A stretch of 64,000 bases of DNA from Caryophanales bacterium UBA6449. GTDB lineage: Bacteria; Bacillota_I; Bacilli_A; RFN20; CAG-288. The stretch's first letter is position 1; the number at the start of each line of letters is the position of its first letter. The notes beneath the pieces were generated by a model. It had not been told where the DNA came from. It ran no database searches and worked only from the letters and a program-made list of their open reading frames with translations. A program made the position numbers and the translations under genes. This document shows, in pieces, positions 25,453 through 35,016 of this stretch. The stretch is taken from the NCBI GenBank assembly GCA_002437105.1, contig DJOB01000004.1, forward strand, positions 62,001 to 126,000. Reading direction: 5' to 3'.

Positions 25453-28189
25453 CTGCTTCTCCAACTTTCTTGCAGTAGGCGTGATAGGCCCGGAGGCAGC
25501 GGTCGCACATATTGCCATCGGGAGTCTGGTTGACCCGGTCGAAGTAGGACCAGCACCGGTCGCAGCGCTGACCAGCGAATCTCGTCACCCGGTTGTTTTC
25601 ACCCAGGGTGATTTTCGCAAAGCCCAGCATCCGAGCTATCTCATCCGGGCCGATACTGTTGAACAGCTTGATGAATTCGGGGGTGGAAGAGACCTCCACC
25701 TGACTCTCGGAAGTCTTCTTGAGGGTCGAATCCTTCGACTTTGCCTCCTCCATGGCTCGGTTGACCATCGTGCGCAGCTTCATGAAGGGCTGGTAGATAT
25801 CCGCGTCGAGCTCCGGGTCGAAAGGAAGGTCGGAGAAGCGATCTAGGTTGGAGAACTCCTTCTTCGAACCGGGCAGGGCCTGGTAGGCCTCGTCGGCGGT
25901 GAAGGCGAGTATGGGGGTGTAGAGCAGAGCGAGGGTCTTCACCAGCGTGTAGAGCGTCCGCTGAATCGCCTTTCTCCTGGGGGAGTTGGGCTCGTCGCAG
26001 TAGAGCGCATCCTTGGAGATGTCCAGGTACCAGCCGGAAAGATCGGAGACGAGGAAGTTGAGAAGCTCGGTAGAAGCGGACAGGAAGTCGTACTGGCTGT
26101 AGGACTTCCGGACCCTGGTAGAAACCTGGGCCAGCCGGTTGAGGATCATCCGATCGGCGAGGGAGAGCACTTCTCCGCCCCGGGTAGGATCGAAGGCGTG
26201 AGCCTCGTCATCCCACAGGTTGGAGAGCATGAACTTGAAGGTGTTTCTGATCTTTCGGTACTCTTCGGATACCGATTTGAGCAGGTCCTGCGTCAGAGCT
26301 ATCTCGGCCGTGGTGAAGTCGATGGAAGCCACCCAGAGGCGGAAGACATCAGCGCCGTAGGCGTTGCAGATAGCTTCGGGGTAGATACCGTTCTTCTTGG
26401 ACTTGGAGAACTTCTGTCCGTTCTGATCGACGATGAAGCCGTTGGTGACGATAGCGCGGTAGGGGCTGATGCCATTGAGCGCGACGGAGATGATCATGGA
26501 GGCGTTGTACCAGCCGCGGTACTGGTCGTTACCCTCGAGGATCAGATCTGCCGGATAGGGTAGACCGCGGTTCTTCTCAGCGTTGAGCCAGCTGGATCCC
26601 GAGTCGAACCAGACATCCATGATGTCGACTTCCTTGGTGAACTTCCCATCGGGAGAGTGGGGGTTGGTATAGCCTTGAGGCAGGAAGCTCTCGGCGGGCT
26701 GGTCATACCAGCAGTCGGAGCCCTTCTCTCTAATCTGCGCTTCGATATTAGCGAAGACTTCAGGATCGTTTATAGGAGTGCCATCCTGGCAGTAGATGAT
26801 AGGAATGGGAACACCCCATGCCCGCTGACGCGAGATGCACCAATCGCCGCGATTCTCGAGCATGTTGCGAAGTCTGACCTTACCCCACGCGGGCAGGAAA
26901 TTCACCTGATCGCAGTTGTCGAGCAGGCTCTTTCGGATCGAGTCGAGCGAGCAGAACCACTGAGGGGCCGTACGGAAGATGAGGGGCTTGCCGTTTCGCG
27001 CATCCACGGGGTAGGAGTGGACGATGTCCTGCTCCTTGAGGAGGGCGCCCACCTCGGTCAGCATCTGGATCACGATATCGTCCGCCTTGGCATAGAAGAC
27101 ACCGGCGAGCCTCTCGCCGCACTGGGCGGTCAGGCACCCTTTGCTATCCACGGGGCAGTAGGGTTTGAGACCGTATTTCATACCCACTCGGTAGTCGTCC
27201 TCGCCCAGTCCGGGTGCGGTGTGAACGCAGCCGGTTCCGTCGTCGGCGGTGACGTGCTTTCCCACGATGACGATCGAGTCGCGATCGTAGAAGGGATGGC
27301 GGCAGACCGCGCCTTCCAGGTCTCGACCCCTGTAGGTCCGCTTGAGCTTGACGTGGGTCAGATTCAGCTCGGCGACCAGTTTGTCCTGCAGGGAGCGGAG
27401 GAAGATCAGCCGCCCCTGGTCGGTCTCGTAGAGGCCGTACTCCATATCGGGGTTGAGACAGATGGCGAGGTTGGAAGGGATGGTCCAAGGGGTAGTGGTC
27501 CAGATGACGAAAGCATCACCGACCTGCAGATCCTTGACGGGGGTCTTGACGCGGAAGCGGACATAGAGGGTCTTAGCGGGCAGGTTCTTGTACTCGATAT
27601 CGGCCTGGGCACAGGCGGTCTCCGAGATGGGGGACCAGTGGACGGGCTTCTCGCCGCGGTAGATCAATCCCTTGCGGTACATCTCGGCGAAGACGTGAAT
27701 CTCATCGGCCTCGTAGTCGTTGGTGAGGGTGATGTAGGGGTCCTCGAAATGACCGACCAGCTCGAGTCGGCGGGCTTGACCTTTCTGGTGCTCGACCTGC
27801 TTGAGCGCGTACTCGCGGCAGAGCTGCCTAAACTGGGAACGGGTCAGGCTCTTTCGGTCGACTCCCGATTTGGTGATCTCGTTCTCGATGGGGAGACCGT
27901 GCGTGTCCCAGCCGGGGACGAACTCACAGTGGAATCCCTCCATGGTCTTCGAGCGGATGATGATATCTTTGAGGACCATATTCAGTCCGTGTCCCGCGTG
28001 CAGATCGCCGTTGGCGTAGGGAGGACCGTCGTGCAGGTAGAATTCCCGGCCACCTTCCGTCTCCTGCAGCATCTTCAGGTAGAGTCCATCGCGCGCGATC
28101 TTCTCTACATATTCAGGCTCTCTCTTAGGCAAGTCTCCCCGCATCGGGAAAGTGCCTTTGGGCATACAGAGCGTCTTTTTGATTTCCAT
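25442..28189 (-). CDS. ileS: Isoleucyl-tRNA synthetase
   Basis: Class I synthetase that charges tRNA-Ile and edits valine. The 915 residues match the bacterial short-type enzyme. Seen: the HIGH-type motif in PYANGDLHAGHGLN (about 57-70), editing domain, the KMSKS-type motif as KFSKSKKNG, anticodon-binding domain, and a C-terminal zinc finger CDRCWSYF...CDRC. It heads an overlapping ileS-lspA-pseudouridine synthase unit, a linkage seen in many bacteria. The 227-base upstream gap shows no T-box antiterminator consensus, which would be a common regulator of this gene in Bacillota. Confidence 0.98.
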   Translation of the reverse strand: MEIKKTLCMPKGTFPMRGDLPKREPEYVEKIARDGLYLKMLQETEGGREFYLHDGPPYANGDLHAGHGLNMVLKDIIIRSKTMEGFHCEFVPGWDTHGLPIENEITKSGVDRKSLTRSQFRQLCREYALKQVEHQKGQARRLELVGHFEDPYITLTNDYEADEIHVFAEMYRKGLIYRGEKPVHWSPISETACAQADIEYKNLPAKTLYVRFRVKTPVKDLQVGDAFVIWTTTPWTIPSNLAICLNPDMEYGLYETDQGRLIFLRSLQDKLVAELNLTHVKLKRTYRGRDLEGAVCRHPFYDRDSIVIVGKHVTADDGTGCVHTAPGLGEDDYRVGMKYGLKPYCPVDSKGCLTAQCGERLAGVFYAKADDIVIQMLTEVGALLKEQDIVHSYPVDARNGKPLIFRTAPQWFCSLDSIRKSLLDNCDQVNFLPAWGKVRLRNMLENRGDWCISRQRAWGVPIPIIYCQDGTPINDPEVFANIEAQIREKGSDCWYDQPAESFLPQGYTNPHSPDGKFTKEVDIMDVWFDSGSSWLNAEKNRGLPYPADLILEGNDQYRGWYNASMIISVALNGISPYRAIVTNGFIVDQNGQKFSKSKKNGIYPEAICNAYGADVFRLWVASIDFTTAEIALTQDLLKSVSEEYRKIRNTFKFMLSNLWDDEAHAFDPTRGGEVLSLADRMILNRLAQVSTRVRKSYSQYDFLSASTELLNFLVSDLSGWYLDISKDALYCDEPNSPRRKAIQRTLYTLVKTLALLYTPILAFTADEAYQALPGSKKEFSNLDRFSDLPFDPELDADIYQPFMKLRTMVNRAMEEAKSKDSTLKKTSESQVEVSSTPEFIKLFNSIGPDEIARMLGFAKITLGENNRVTRFAGQRCDRCWSYFDRVNQTPDGNMCDRCLRAYHAYCKKVGEADEK

Positions 28190-28416
28190 AGTCCACTCCT
28201 TTTTGTTAGTTCAGTGCACAAGAAAAGACACTGGAAAATAACGTTGATTATTTTAATAGCAAAGAGGGTATTTTGGCGATGAAAAAGCGGATAAACTGTT
28301 CCGGAAGACCATTCGGCTGTAGAGAGACCATAAATTATTATCGGTTTCAGCTTGCATTTTCGAGTGTCATTCAAGTATACGAGTAGAGATGTAGTTAGGG
28401 CCGCCCGCTATATTCG

Positions 28417-31404
28417 TTATTTCGCTATTCGCTTGATGATTTTCCATATTTTCCATTTTGATTTCGATACCGCCCAGCTGGTCTCATTGCGAGGTGGAAT
28501 AGTTTTTCTTGACGCTGACGTGACGTAGTGCGTCGTGAATCGGCATTCGGGATAGCTGTGGCAGCCGAGGAAGAAATGGCGATCCTTCTGTCTAGTGACT
28601 AGGAAGTCGTTGCACCGGGGGCAGTGGAGGTTGCGTTTGACCGCGTAGGCATCGAGGATGTGATACTTACAGTAAGGGTAGTTGGAGCAGACATAGGCTC
28701 CCTTTCCAGAATCTCTCCTGACGAGATACCCGCTTCGGCAGCGGGGACAGTGGATCCGGCGACTCTGGGCTAACGGGGCGATCTCGGGATTGAGAATCTG
28801 GGCTTTCGACTCGATTTCGCTAGCGAAGATGGAAGGTTGGTTGGGATTTACTAGGAGGATCGTGTATCTCTTCGCTCGGGTCATGGCGACATAGAAGAGT
28901 CTCCGCTCCTCAGCGTGCGGGAACGAGTCCTGGCATCCCGAGAGGCGGGAGATGATCGGATCGGGTTCGTACAGGTTTGGTAAGCCGTATTTTCCGATCT
29001 CCAGGTTCAGGACGATCACGTGGTCAGCCTCCAGACCTTTGGAAGCATGGATGGTCATAAATCCGATGTCGAGGTCAGGGTAGCGCGAGTAGTGAATCCC
29101 GCGGTTTTTATCCATCGTTAGGAATTCCTTATTCAGGTATTCCTCGATGTCGAAATTGTTTCGGGCGAGGATGAGGATCTTTCCGGCGGGGGCGGTGCGA
29201 CCGATGAAGTCCAGGGCGGTGGCTAAGGCTTCGGGTTTATTTTGGGTGTAGTACACGAACTTTAAAGGGGCGTCCACCTGGGAGGAACCGACGATGGATT
29301 TCTTTATCTGATTAGGATTCTTCATGATGAACGACGATGAGATATCAGCGGATTTCAAGGAGAGGCGGTGCGATCGAGGGATGGTTAGAATCTTTGCGGT
29401 AGGAAACAGCTTGGAGAATTCGCTGGTGCTGGAGACGTTGGAACCGTTGAATCCGTAGATGGATTGCCAATCGTCGCCTACGGCTAAAAGCTTGGCTCGA
29501 CCATGATCGAGGATGCGGCGGAGAAAGTTTAATCGGCTGTTCGATATATCCTGAAACTCGTCCACGATCACGTATCTATACTTGAATAGCGAGGTCTGTT
29601 GGAGGTAGTTGCTGGCCAGATTTATCATTTCGGAGAAATCTATCTCCCCTCTGCTGTCTATCTGATTCCGATAGAAGGCATAGATGTCCTTGCATATCTT
29701 GAAGAGCAGCGTGTACTTATGGATTTCGCCGCGATCGTGGCTCATCTGTGCTGCTAGCGCATCTATCTGGTCGACCGGGATGGACATATCGATGAGGAGA
29801 ATGAGTACTGATCTGAGAAGGTTCTTCAGGTAGCGGAAGCTCTTGGAGTTAGAGAGCTTCGATAGCAATCTATTTTTCACCTCGGTCGGGGTTTCCTGTA
29901 TCTCGACGCGGTGCGCAGTCAGCTGCTTAGAAAGGACGTCGACCCAGTCTCCTTCGGTGAAGTTGTAGGAATAGGTCTTAAGGCATACGGTCCCATTCTC
30001 CTGGTGGATCTTCTCCTTCCACGCCATGGAGTTGAGGTATTCTTTCTCGCCCATTCCGAACTGTGGGGCCCTTCCGTTTTTATCTATTCCGAAATGCTCG
30101 TGGTAGATATCGTATTTCGTCAGGTAGAAATCGGGCAGGTACTGCCTTCGCTCGATGGTGGCGGTGTCGATCTTATAGGGCTTCTCGTACTCGTAATCGA
30201 TTCCGTGCAGGAAGTAGAAGTTTGCGATGCTGAGCTCCTGGAGACTCTTGACCTTCTCCTTCTTGAACGTCATCTTTCTGAAGTAGAGATTCTTGAGGCT
30301 CTGGAGATTGTTGTAGTTGATAAATTTCTCTTCCTCGATCTGGTCGTCCGTGCTCATTGAGCTGAATAGGTAGAGGCTGTAGTACTGGATGATGTTGGAG
30401 ATCACCTGATCGTCAGACATCCGCTCGCTGTCAAAATAGGATTCGAATATCGCTTCGAACTGATCGTCGACGAGCGGCTTTCGCTCCTCGTGGTCTTTGA
30501 TTATCTCGTAGGCCAGCGCGTGAAAGGTGTCGATCTTTATCCCGGCTATCTTCTCTCCTATCTTGTCCTTCAGATCTCGGCAGGAATTCCGCGAGTAGGA
30601 GAGGACGAGGATGGTGGCGGGATCTACTCGCTCGTGTTCGATCAGCCACCGGATCTTTCCACTGATTGTCGTGGTCTTTCCGCATCCTGCGCCAGCGAGG
30701 AGGAGGACGCGATCGTCGTCGGTCAAGATCGCTCTTCTCTGGCTATCGTCGAGGCGACAGCCGTTGATGTCATCGAATATTTTGGATTTTATATTCTGGT
30801 TGAGATAGGCCTCATTCAGTCTATTGCGATATTCATCCTCGCTATCCAGGATGGAGAAATCGTACATCGGCCTGATTCCGGTCTCTTTCAACCTTGCTCT
30901 GATCGCAGCGATCCTAGCGGCTATGGACGTTTGGTCGCTAGAGCTGTAGTACTGCGTGGATTCGAAGAGGGTTTCATGTAGGCTAAATTGTTTTTTAATA
31001 GCCTCTATATTATTCTTTATGGAGTTAGCATCCTCTTGGACACAAGATAGTTTTTTGGGAATGCTCCTTCGGTCGAATAGGCTGAGAAGACCCAGGTCTG
31101 CGATGATTGGATCGAAGATTTCGCTCGAATAGCGCTGCGGATCCTTTAGGATATCGAGGTCTCGATATCTGGCTTCGGCTTCCAGAATCTTCTGGATCTT
31201 CGCGTTGTGTTCTGCAATCTCGGCCGCGGCCTTCTGGTATCTAGCTAGTACGCTAGCTTTGAGCTGTTTGCCCTTCTCTCCACTCCCTTCGATCAGGTAG
31301 GTAAAAGGATCATCGATAGGTGTGAATTTCTTGGCCTGCTTCACCGCGGAATTCACGAATCTGTTCAGCTTATGTTCCAGCAGTATTCGCGCGAAGAGAT
31401 TCAT
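28417..31404 (-). CDS. UvrD/HelD-type helicase with nuclease-like insert and C-terminal zinc ribbons
   Basis: Superfamily 1 DNA helicase of 995 residues, likely in repair or recombination. Order: an N-terminal helical region (1-210), Walker A AGAGCGKTT (about 238), a nuclease-like insertion near 395-475 with YLPDFYL and IYHEHFG, helicase motif II DEFQD (about 613), motif V/VI segments TIHASKGLEADHVI and FYVAMTRAKR. Two topoisomerase-type C4 zinc ribbons end it (CPRC...CSNYPYC and CPRC...CHSYPEC, about 880-955). The D-x-Y...E-H-F pattern resembles a PD-(D/E)xK nuclease core. A HelD-like helicase IV role is the closest known comparison. Start ATG 31404 with AAGGA. Alone on its transcript, though downstream of a two-gene unit in the same direction. 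Confidence 0.9.
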   Translation of the reverse strand: MNLFARILLEHKLNRFVNSAVKQAKKFTPIDDPFTYLIEGSGEKGKQLKASVLARYQKAAAEIAEHNAKIQKILEAEARYRDLDILKDPQRYSSEIFDPIIADLGLLSLFDRRSIPKKLSCVQEDANSIKNNIEAIKKQFSLHETLFESTQYYSSSDQTSIAARIAAIRARLKETGIRPMYDFSILDSEDEYRNRLNEAYLNQNIKSKIFDDINGCRLDDSQRRAILTDDDRVLLLAGAGCGKTTTISGKIRWLIEHERVDPATILVLSYSRNSCRDLKDKIGEKIAGIKIDTFHALAYEIIKDHEERKPLVDDQFEAIFESYFDSERMSDDQVISNIIQYYSLYLFSSMSTDDQIEEEKFINYNNLQSLKNLYFRKMTFKKEKVKSLQELSIANFYFLHGIDYEYEKPYKIDTATIERRQYLPDFYLTKYDIYHEHFGIDKNGRAPQFGMGEKEYLNSMAWKEKIHQENGTVCLKTYSYNFTEGDWVDVLSKQLTAHRVEIQETPTEVKNRLLSKLSNSKSFRYLKNLLRSVLILLIDMSIPVDQIDALAAQMSHDRGEIHKYTLLFKICKDIYAFYRNQIDSRGEIDFSEMINLASNYLQQTSLFKYRYVIVDEFQDISNSRLNFLRRILDHGRAKLLAVGDDWQSIYGFNGSNVSSTSEFSKLFPTAKILTIPRSHRLSLKSADISSSFIMKNPNQIKKSIVGSSQVDAPLKFVYYTQNKPEALATALDFIGRTAPAGKILILARNNFDIEEYLNKEFLTMDKNRGIHYSRYPDLDIGFMTIHASKGLEADHVIVLNLEIGKYGLPNLYEPDPIISRLSGCQDSFPHAEERRLFYVAMTRAKRYTILLVNPNQPSIFASEIESKAQILNPEIAPLAQSRRIHCPRCRSGYLVRRDSGKGAYVCSNYPYCKYHILDAYAVKRNLHCPRCNDFLVTRQKDRHFFLGCHSYPECRFTTHYVTSASRKTIPPRNETSWAVSKSKWKIWKIIKRIAK

Positions 31405-31431
31405 TTCTATAATCCTTACTGAGCCGGGAAG

Positions 31432-31437
31432 ATTATA
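31432..31437 (-). promoter_or_regulatory. Possible -10 element for the helicase gene
   Basis: The minus strand reads TATAAT here, about 28 bases before the ATG; the -35 (TTTAGA at 18 bases) is weak. Confidence 0.35.
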
Positions 31438-31538
31438 GATTTTTCAGGGCTTTAATCTAAAATAATTTTTCTTCCAGCGATGAAGTTTGGATTATCCGAT
31501 CGGCGATCGCGGATGATTTAAAGAGGTTCTCGTAGAGG

Positions 31539-32252
31539 CTATCGGGATTGGAATCGGTACATGAAGATTGCAGCGGCCACCGCCACATTGAGCGAGTCGA
31601 ACCTTCCCATCGCGATGCGGATGGGAGTGCCGACTGCGCGGTGGTCTTTCGGTATCCCTTGTCCTTCATTGCCTAGGACGATTCCGCATGGCTTCTCTAG
31701 ATGATCGAATTCTCTCTCGTCCTTTCCTTCGAGGAGGGTGAGATAGAGGTGAGCCTTGGTAGCGAGGAGCTCCCGGTAATCCATCACGCCGACAGGGATC
31801 CTAAAGATTGCTCCCTTGGAGGCCTGGATGACTTTGCTGTTGGTGAGCGAAGCGGATTCCGGGGAGATCATGACGGACGAGAAGCCAAAGCAGAGGGCGG
31901 TCCTGATGATGGTTCCGACATTGCCGGGGTCCTGTACACCATCTAGATAGATGAAATTGTCTCCTGGAGTTTTGGTCTTGGTTACCTTGGCGATGCCGAG
32001 GACCTTTGCTGGGGTCTTGAAATTTGACAGCCGGCTGATGAGAAATTCGGGAATGATATAGGAACTCTCCGCGGGCACTAGAGCTTCGCGGCTCGCGGCG
32101 ATGGTAGCCTTCAGTGCTTTGGCTCTCTTCGCCTCCTCGATGAGATCGTTCCCCTCGATGATCACTAAGTCGTCCTTCGACTCGCCCTTCTTGATCGCCA
32201 ACAGAGTCTTGAATGTTTGGCTGTGGGCGCTCGATATCTCGATGATATTCAT
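31539..32252 (-). CDS. TrmH/SpoU-family RNA 2'-O-ribose methyltransferase
   Basis: SAM-dependent methyltransferase of the SPOUT class acting on rRNA or tRNA ribose. The 237 residues show the family signatures DPGNVGTIIRTA (motif 1), LGNEGQGIP (motif 2) and SLNVAVAAAIFMY (motif 3), which build the trefoil-knot SAM site. The N-terminal part resembles the substrate-binding domain of 23S rRNA methyltransferases such as RlmB. The start at 32252 follows AGGAAGAG; a longer reading from 32276 has no site and would overlap the upstream gene. It lies 8 bases after the metallopeptidase gene, so the two form a small operon. The modified position is unknown. Confidence 0.92.
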   Translation of the reverse strand: MNIIEISSAHSQTFKTLLAIKKGESKDDLVIIEGNDLIEEAKRAKALKATIAASREALVPAESSYIIPEFLISRLSNFKTPAKVLGIAKVTKTKTPGDNFIYLDGVQDPGNVGTIIRTALCFGFSSVMISPESASLTNSKVIQASKGAIFRIPVGVMDYRELLATKAHLYLTLLEGKDEREFDHLEKPCGIVLGNEGQGIPKDHRAVGTPIRIAMGRFDSLNVAVAAAIFMYRFQSR

Positions 32253-32260
32253 TTCTCTTC

Positions 32261-32944
32261 CTATTCCTTCTCCCAAAAGTGCCCAGATGAGATGATCAGG
32301 TCGTGCTTCCTGATGGTTTCCCTGTCGGCAAATGAGTACAGCGTATTGTAGAAGTTACGGTCGTGTTTCGCCACTAGGACATGCGTGAGTTCATGGTCCA
32401 CTACCGAGGCTATCACATTCGGAGCGAAAGCGAGCAGCCGCCTATCGAAGGTGAAGATGTGAGCTCGGATGGTGAGGGAGGCGAGCTTACCGCGGAACTT
32501 ACCCATCCTGATGGTATAACTCGCAGGAAGGGGGATTCCCGCGCGGGCTGATTCGCGTTTCAGCAGGGCCTCCAGCACACTTCTGGCGCGCTGGTCGAAC
32601 TCCGCTGTGAATCCCCGGCTGCTTCTCTGTGAGACATAGTCATCGCCGCTGGTTGGGACGGGTAGGATCCTTCGCTTCTTTCCCAGGTACCATATGGTCT
32701 TGTTCTTCCAGTCCAGCATCGGTGTGAAGCTCATATCGGGCAGCGCGGGTGAACTGAGTTTGGGGAGCATGGTACGGATGATCGTTAGACCTCGGTCCAG
32801 TCCCAGCCGCGTTCCGATCGCACAGTCCAACATGCCGTAGCTGCGGACGATCGATACCCGGGTTCCCCCTTTTACCATATGTATATGGAGGGGGATCGTT
32901 CTCTCGCCGACCTGGATTTGCGTGTCTATTCGATCCGTTTTCAT
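32261..32944 (-). CDS. YgjP/SprT-like zinc metallopeptidase-domain protein (DUF45)
   Basis: Predicted zinc metallopeptidase of the YgjP-like family, a group of unclear biological role. The 227 residues end with the zincin motif HELTH (184-188) plus His194 in AKHDRNFY, the HExxH-x5-H spacing of this family. The N-terminal half is beta-rich and lacks a signal peptide, so the protein is cytoplasmic. The start at 32944 has GGAG upstream; the frame stays open leftward into the divergent pduL gene, which argues against the longer form. First gene of a pair with the SpoU methyltransferase. Confidence 0.83.
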   Translation of the reverse strand: MKTDRIDTQIQVGERTIPLHIHMVKGGTRVSIVRSYGMLDCAIGTRLGLDRGLTIIRTMLPKLSSPALPDMSFTPMLDWKNKTIWYLGKKRRILPVPTSGDDYVSQRSSRGFTAEFDQRARSVLEALLKRESARAGIPLPASYTIRMGKFRGKLASLTIRAHIFTFDRRLLAFAPNVIASVVDHELTHVLVAKHDRNFYNTLYSFADRETIRKHDLIISSGHFWEKE

Positions 32945-33031
32945 CGTTAGCTCCGCTCCGTTATCAACGCTTTTTCTTTTTCTGACTACTGAGTATATAT
33001 TCTCAATATAACTAGGGAGGAAAAAGGTACG

Positions 33032-33664
33032 ATGGAATATACAACTGCTCCTTTCCGCGTTGAAATAAGCGCGCATCACTGCCACGTCACCCAGGAGGTG
33101 CTGGATCGTCTGTTCGGACCGGGGATGGACCTCGATGCTCACTTCAAGAGGCCGCTCAGCCAGCCTGGGCAGTATGTTTCGGATATCCGACTCGATTGCG
33201 AGGTCAAGGGACGGGATGGTCAGATCCGCCGGATCGAGGGTCTATCGATCCTCGGACCCGTGCGGAAGTACAACCAGATCGAGATCAGCCTCACCGAGGC
33301 TTTCGCGCTCAGGATCGATGCCCCGGTTAGAAGGTCGGGTGATGTCGCGGGGAGCGTCCCCTGCACGCTGATCTACGTCGATCCGGTTCGCCGGACTGAT
33401 GTGGCGAAGGTGGAGTTACCCTGTGGTATCGTGGCTCAGAAGCGGCACATCCACCTCGATCATCAGCAGGCGGAACAGCTCGGTGTCAAGGATGGACAGC
33501 TGGTTTCGGTCGCGGTCGCGAGCCCGGTCGGGCGGGACATCATCTTCCAGGATGTTCTGATTCGGGAGGATCCGCGCTTCGATCTTTCGATGCACCTGGA
33601 TACCGACGAGGGAAATGCGGTCGGTGCCAGGGGGACGACGACGGGAAGGATCGTGAAGCTTTGA
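33032..33664 (+). CDS. pduL: Phosphate acyltransferase, PduL type
   Basis: PduL-type phosphotransacylase interconverts acyl-CoA and acyl-phosphate; outside microcompartments it can replace Pta in acetate formation. The 210 residues contain two similar halves with zinc-binding His motifs: ISAHHCHVT near residue 12 and KRHIHLD near 147. The LFGPG and SILGPVRKYNQIEIS segments are also typical. It has no N-terminal encapsulation peptide and no microcompartment genes lie nearby, so a soluble acetate or propionate pathway role is inferred. Ribosome site AGGGAGG precedes ATG 33032. It is divergent from the metallopeptidase gene; no ackA lies in the window. Confidence 0.9.
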   Translation: MEYTTAPFRVEISAHHCHVTQEVLDRLFGPGMDLDAHFKRPLSQPGQYVSDIRLDCEVKGRDGQIRRIEGLSILGPVRKYNQIEISLTEAFALRIDAPVRRSGDVAGSVPCTLIYVDPVRRTDVAKVELPCGIVAQKRHIHLDHQQAEQLGVKDGQLVSVAVASPVGRDIIFQDVLIREDPRFDLSMHLDTDEGNAVGARGTTTGRIVKL

Positions 33665-33746
33665 GCTGGCGGCAGGAATAAAATTGGACTGTCGGTCTCG
33701 GCCGGGACGCCAAAACGGTCATTTGTGTCTATACTATCTGCTTGCT

Positions 33747-33804
33747 AAAGGAGGTCTCGGGGTCGGACGACAGAGATACCGCTCAGCCCTGAGTACATAT
33801 AGAT
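33747..33804 (+). promoter_or_regulatory. Structured metK leader with displaced Shine-Dalgarno
   Basis: A near-perfect AAAGGAGGT (33747-33755) sits about 50 bases before the metK ATG, with no start codon at normal distance. An irregular hairpin begins inside it: GGT-CTC-(ggg)-GTC-GGAC-GAC-(a)-GAG-(at)-ACC (33753-33780). A small CTCA-GCCC-TGAG hairpin (33782-33793) follows. An in-frame TGA excludes an upstream start. TATACT at 33730-33735 could be the -10. The fold matches no SAM riboswitch class I recognise. Confidence 0.45.
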
Positions 33805-35016
33805 ATGAAACCAAAGGTACTATTTTCGTCGGAGGCCGTAGGCGAGGGTCATCCCGATAAGGTCTGCGACCAGATCGCTGATCGCGTGCTGGATGCCTGC
33901 ATGGCTCGGGATCCGCAGGCGCAGGTCGCTTGCGAGGTCTTGGCTACTACTGAGAAGGTGATCCTTGCGGGTGAGATCACGATGAAGGATTCCCTCAGTC
34001 CGGCGGACTACGAGCGGATCGCGAGGGATACGGTCCGGTCGATCGGCTACACCTCTCCCGAGATGGGAATCGGCGCCGACACCATGGATGTCGAGGTGCT
34101 GATCAAATCGCAGAGTCCCGATATCTTCCGGGGTGTCGAGAAGTCTTTCGACACGGGGGCGATCGGAGCGGGAGACCAGGGAATGATGTTCGGCTACGCG
34201 ACCGATGAGACGGCGAATCTGATGCCGCTCGCCTATGTGATGGCCCAGAAGATCGTTCGGGTCGCCGAAACCATGAGGAAGGCTGGTGATCTACCCGGTG
34301 CGCGACCGGATATGAAGAGCCAGGTCACGATCGACTATACCGATCCTTCTCATCCGTCGGTGAACGCGCTCGTCTTCTCCTGTCAGCACGATCCGGAGGT
34401 CTCGATCGATAGCTTCCGGAAGGAATTGAAGACTAAGGTGCTCAAGCCCGTGGTCGAATCGTTCGGCTTCCACCTGCCTGAGGAGAAGGAGATCTATATC
34501 AATCCGACCGGTCGTTTCGTTATCGGCGGCCCGCTGGGCGATACTGGACTGACTGGAAGAAAGATCGTCTGCGATACCTACGGTGGTGCCTGCCCGCACG
34601 GCGGCGGAGCTTTTTCGGGCAAGAATCCTACCAAGGTGGATCGCACGGGTGCCTACATGGCGCGGTTCGTGGCCAAGAATGTGGTCGCCAGCGGTCTGGC
34701 CCATCGCTGCCAGGTACAGATCGCCTACGCCATCGGTGTCTCTAAGCCGGTCAGCGTCAATATCGATACTTTCGGTACTGGGATCGTGCCCGATGCGGAG
34801 ATCCTGCTCGCCATCCTCGAGAACGAGTCCATCTTCGACTTTACCCCGGGAGGCATCATCACCCACTTCTCGCTCGAGCATCCCACTTTCAAGTACGCTG
34901 ATCTCTCCAACTACGGGCACTTTGGTCGTCCCGATCTCGATCTGCCTTGGGAGAAGCTGGATGGCGTCGAGTATCTGAAGCAGAGGTTCGCTCAAGCTCT
35001 GAAGTCTTCGAAGTGA
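33805..35016 (+). CDS. metK: S-adenosylmethionine synthetase
   Basis: Makes S-adenosylmethionine from methionine and ATP; this supplies the methyl donor for the SpoU methyltransferase and others. The 403 residues contain EGHPDKVCDQIAD near the N-terminus, the GAGDQGMMFGYA ATP motif and the GGGAFSGKNPTKVD phosphate-binding motif. All three domains and the normal family length are present. ATG 33805 is the first possible start because TGA lies five codons upstream in frame; no Shine-Dalgarno is adjacent, while a strong one lies 50 bases away behind two hairpins. This arrangement suggests leader-mediated control. No classical S-box is seen. Confidence 0.98.
   Translation: MKPKVLFSSEAVGEGHPDKVCDQIADRVLDACMARDPQAQVACEVLATTEKVILAGEITMKDSLSPADYERIARDTVRSIGYTSPEMGIGADTMDVEVLIKSQSPDIFRGVEKSFDTGAIGAGDQGMMFGYATDETANLMPLAYVMAQKIVRVAETMRKAGDLPGARPDMKSQVTIDYTDPSHPSVNALVFSCQHDPEVSIDSFRKELKTKVLKPVVESFGFHLPEEKEIYINPTGRFVIGGPLGDTGLTGRKIVCDTYGGACPHGGGAFSGKNPTKVDRTGAYMARFVAKNVVASGLAHRCQVQIAYAIGVSKPVSVNIDTFGTGIVPDAEILLAILENESIFDFTPGGIITHFSLEHPTFKYADLSNYGHFGRPDLDLPWEKLDGVEYLKQRFAQALKSSK

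Noticed and set aside
28190..28416. T-box leader expected upstream of ileS
   Set aside because: The conserved T-box sequence and an antiterminator were not found on the minus strand.
33665..33804. Classical S-box (SAM-I) riboswitch upstream of metK
   Set aside because: The conserved SAM-I blocks are absent and the leader is too short; only a different pair of hairpins is present.
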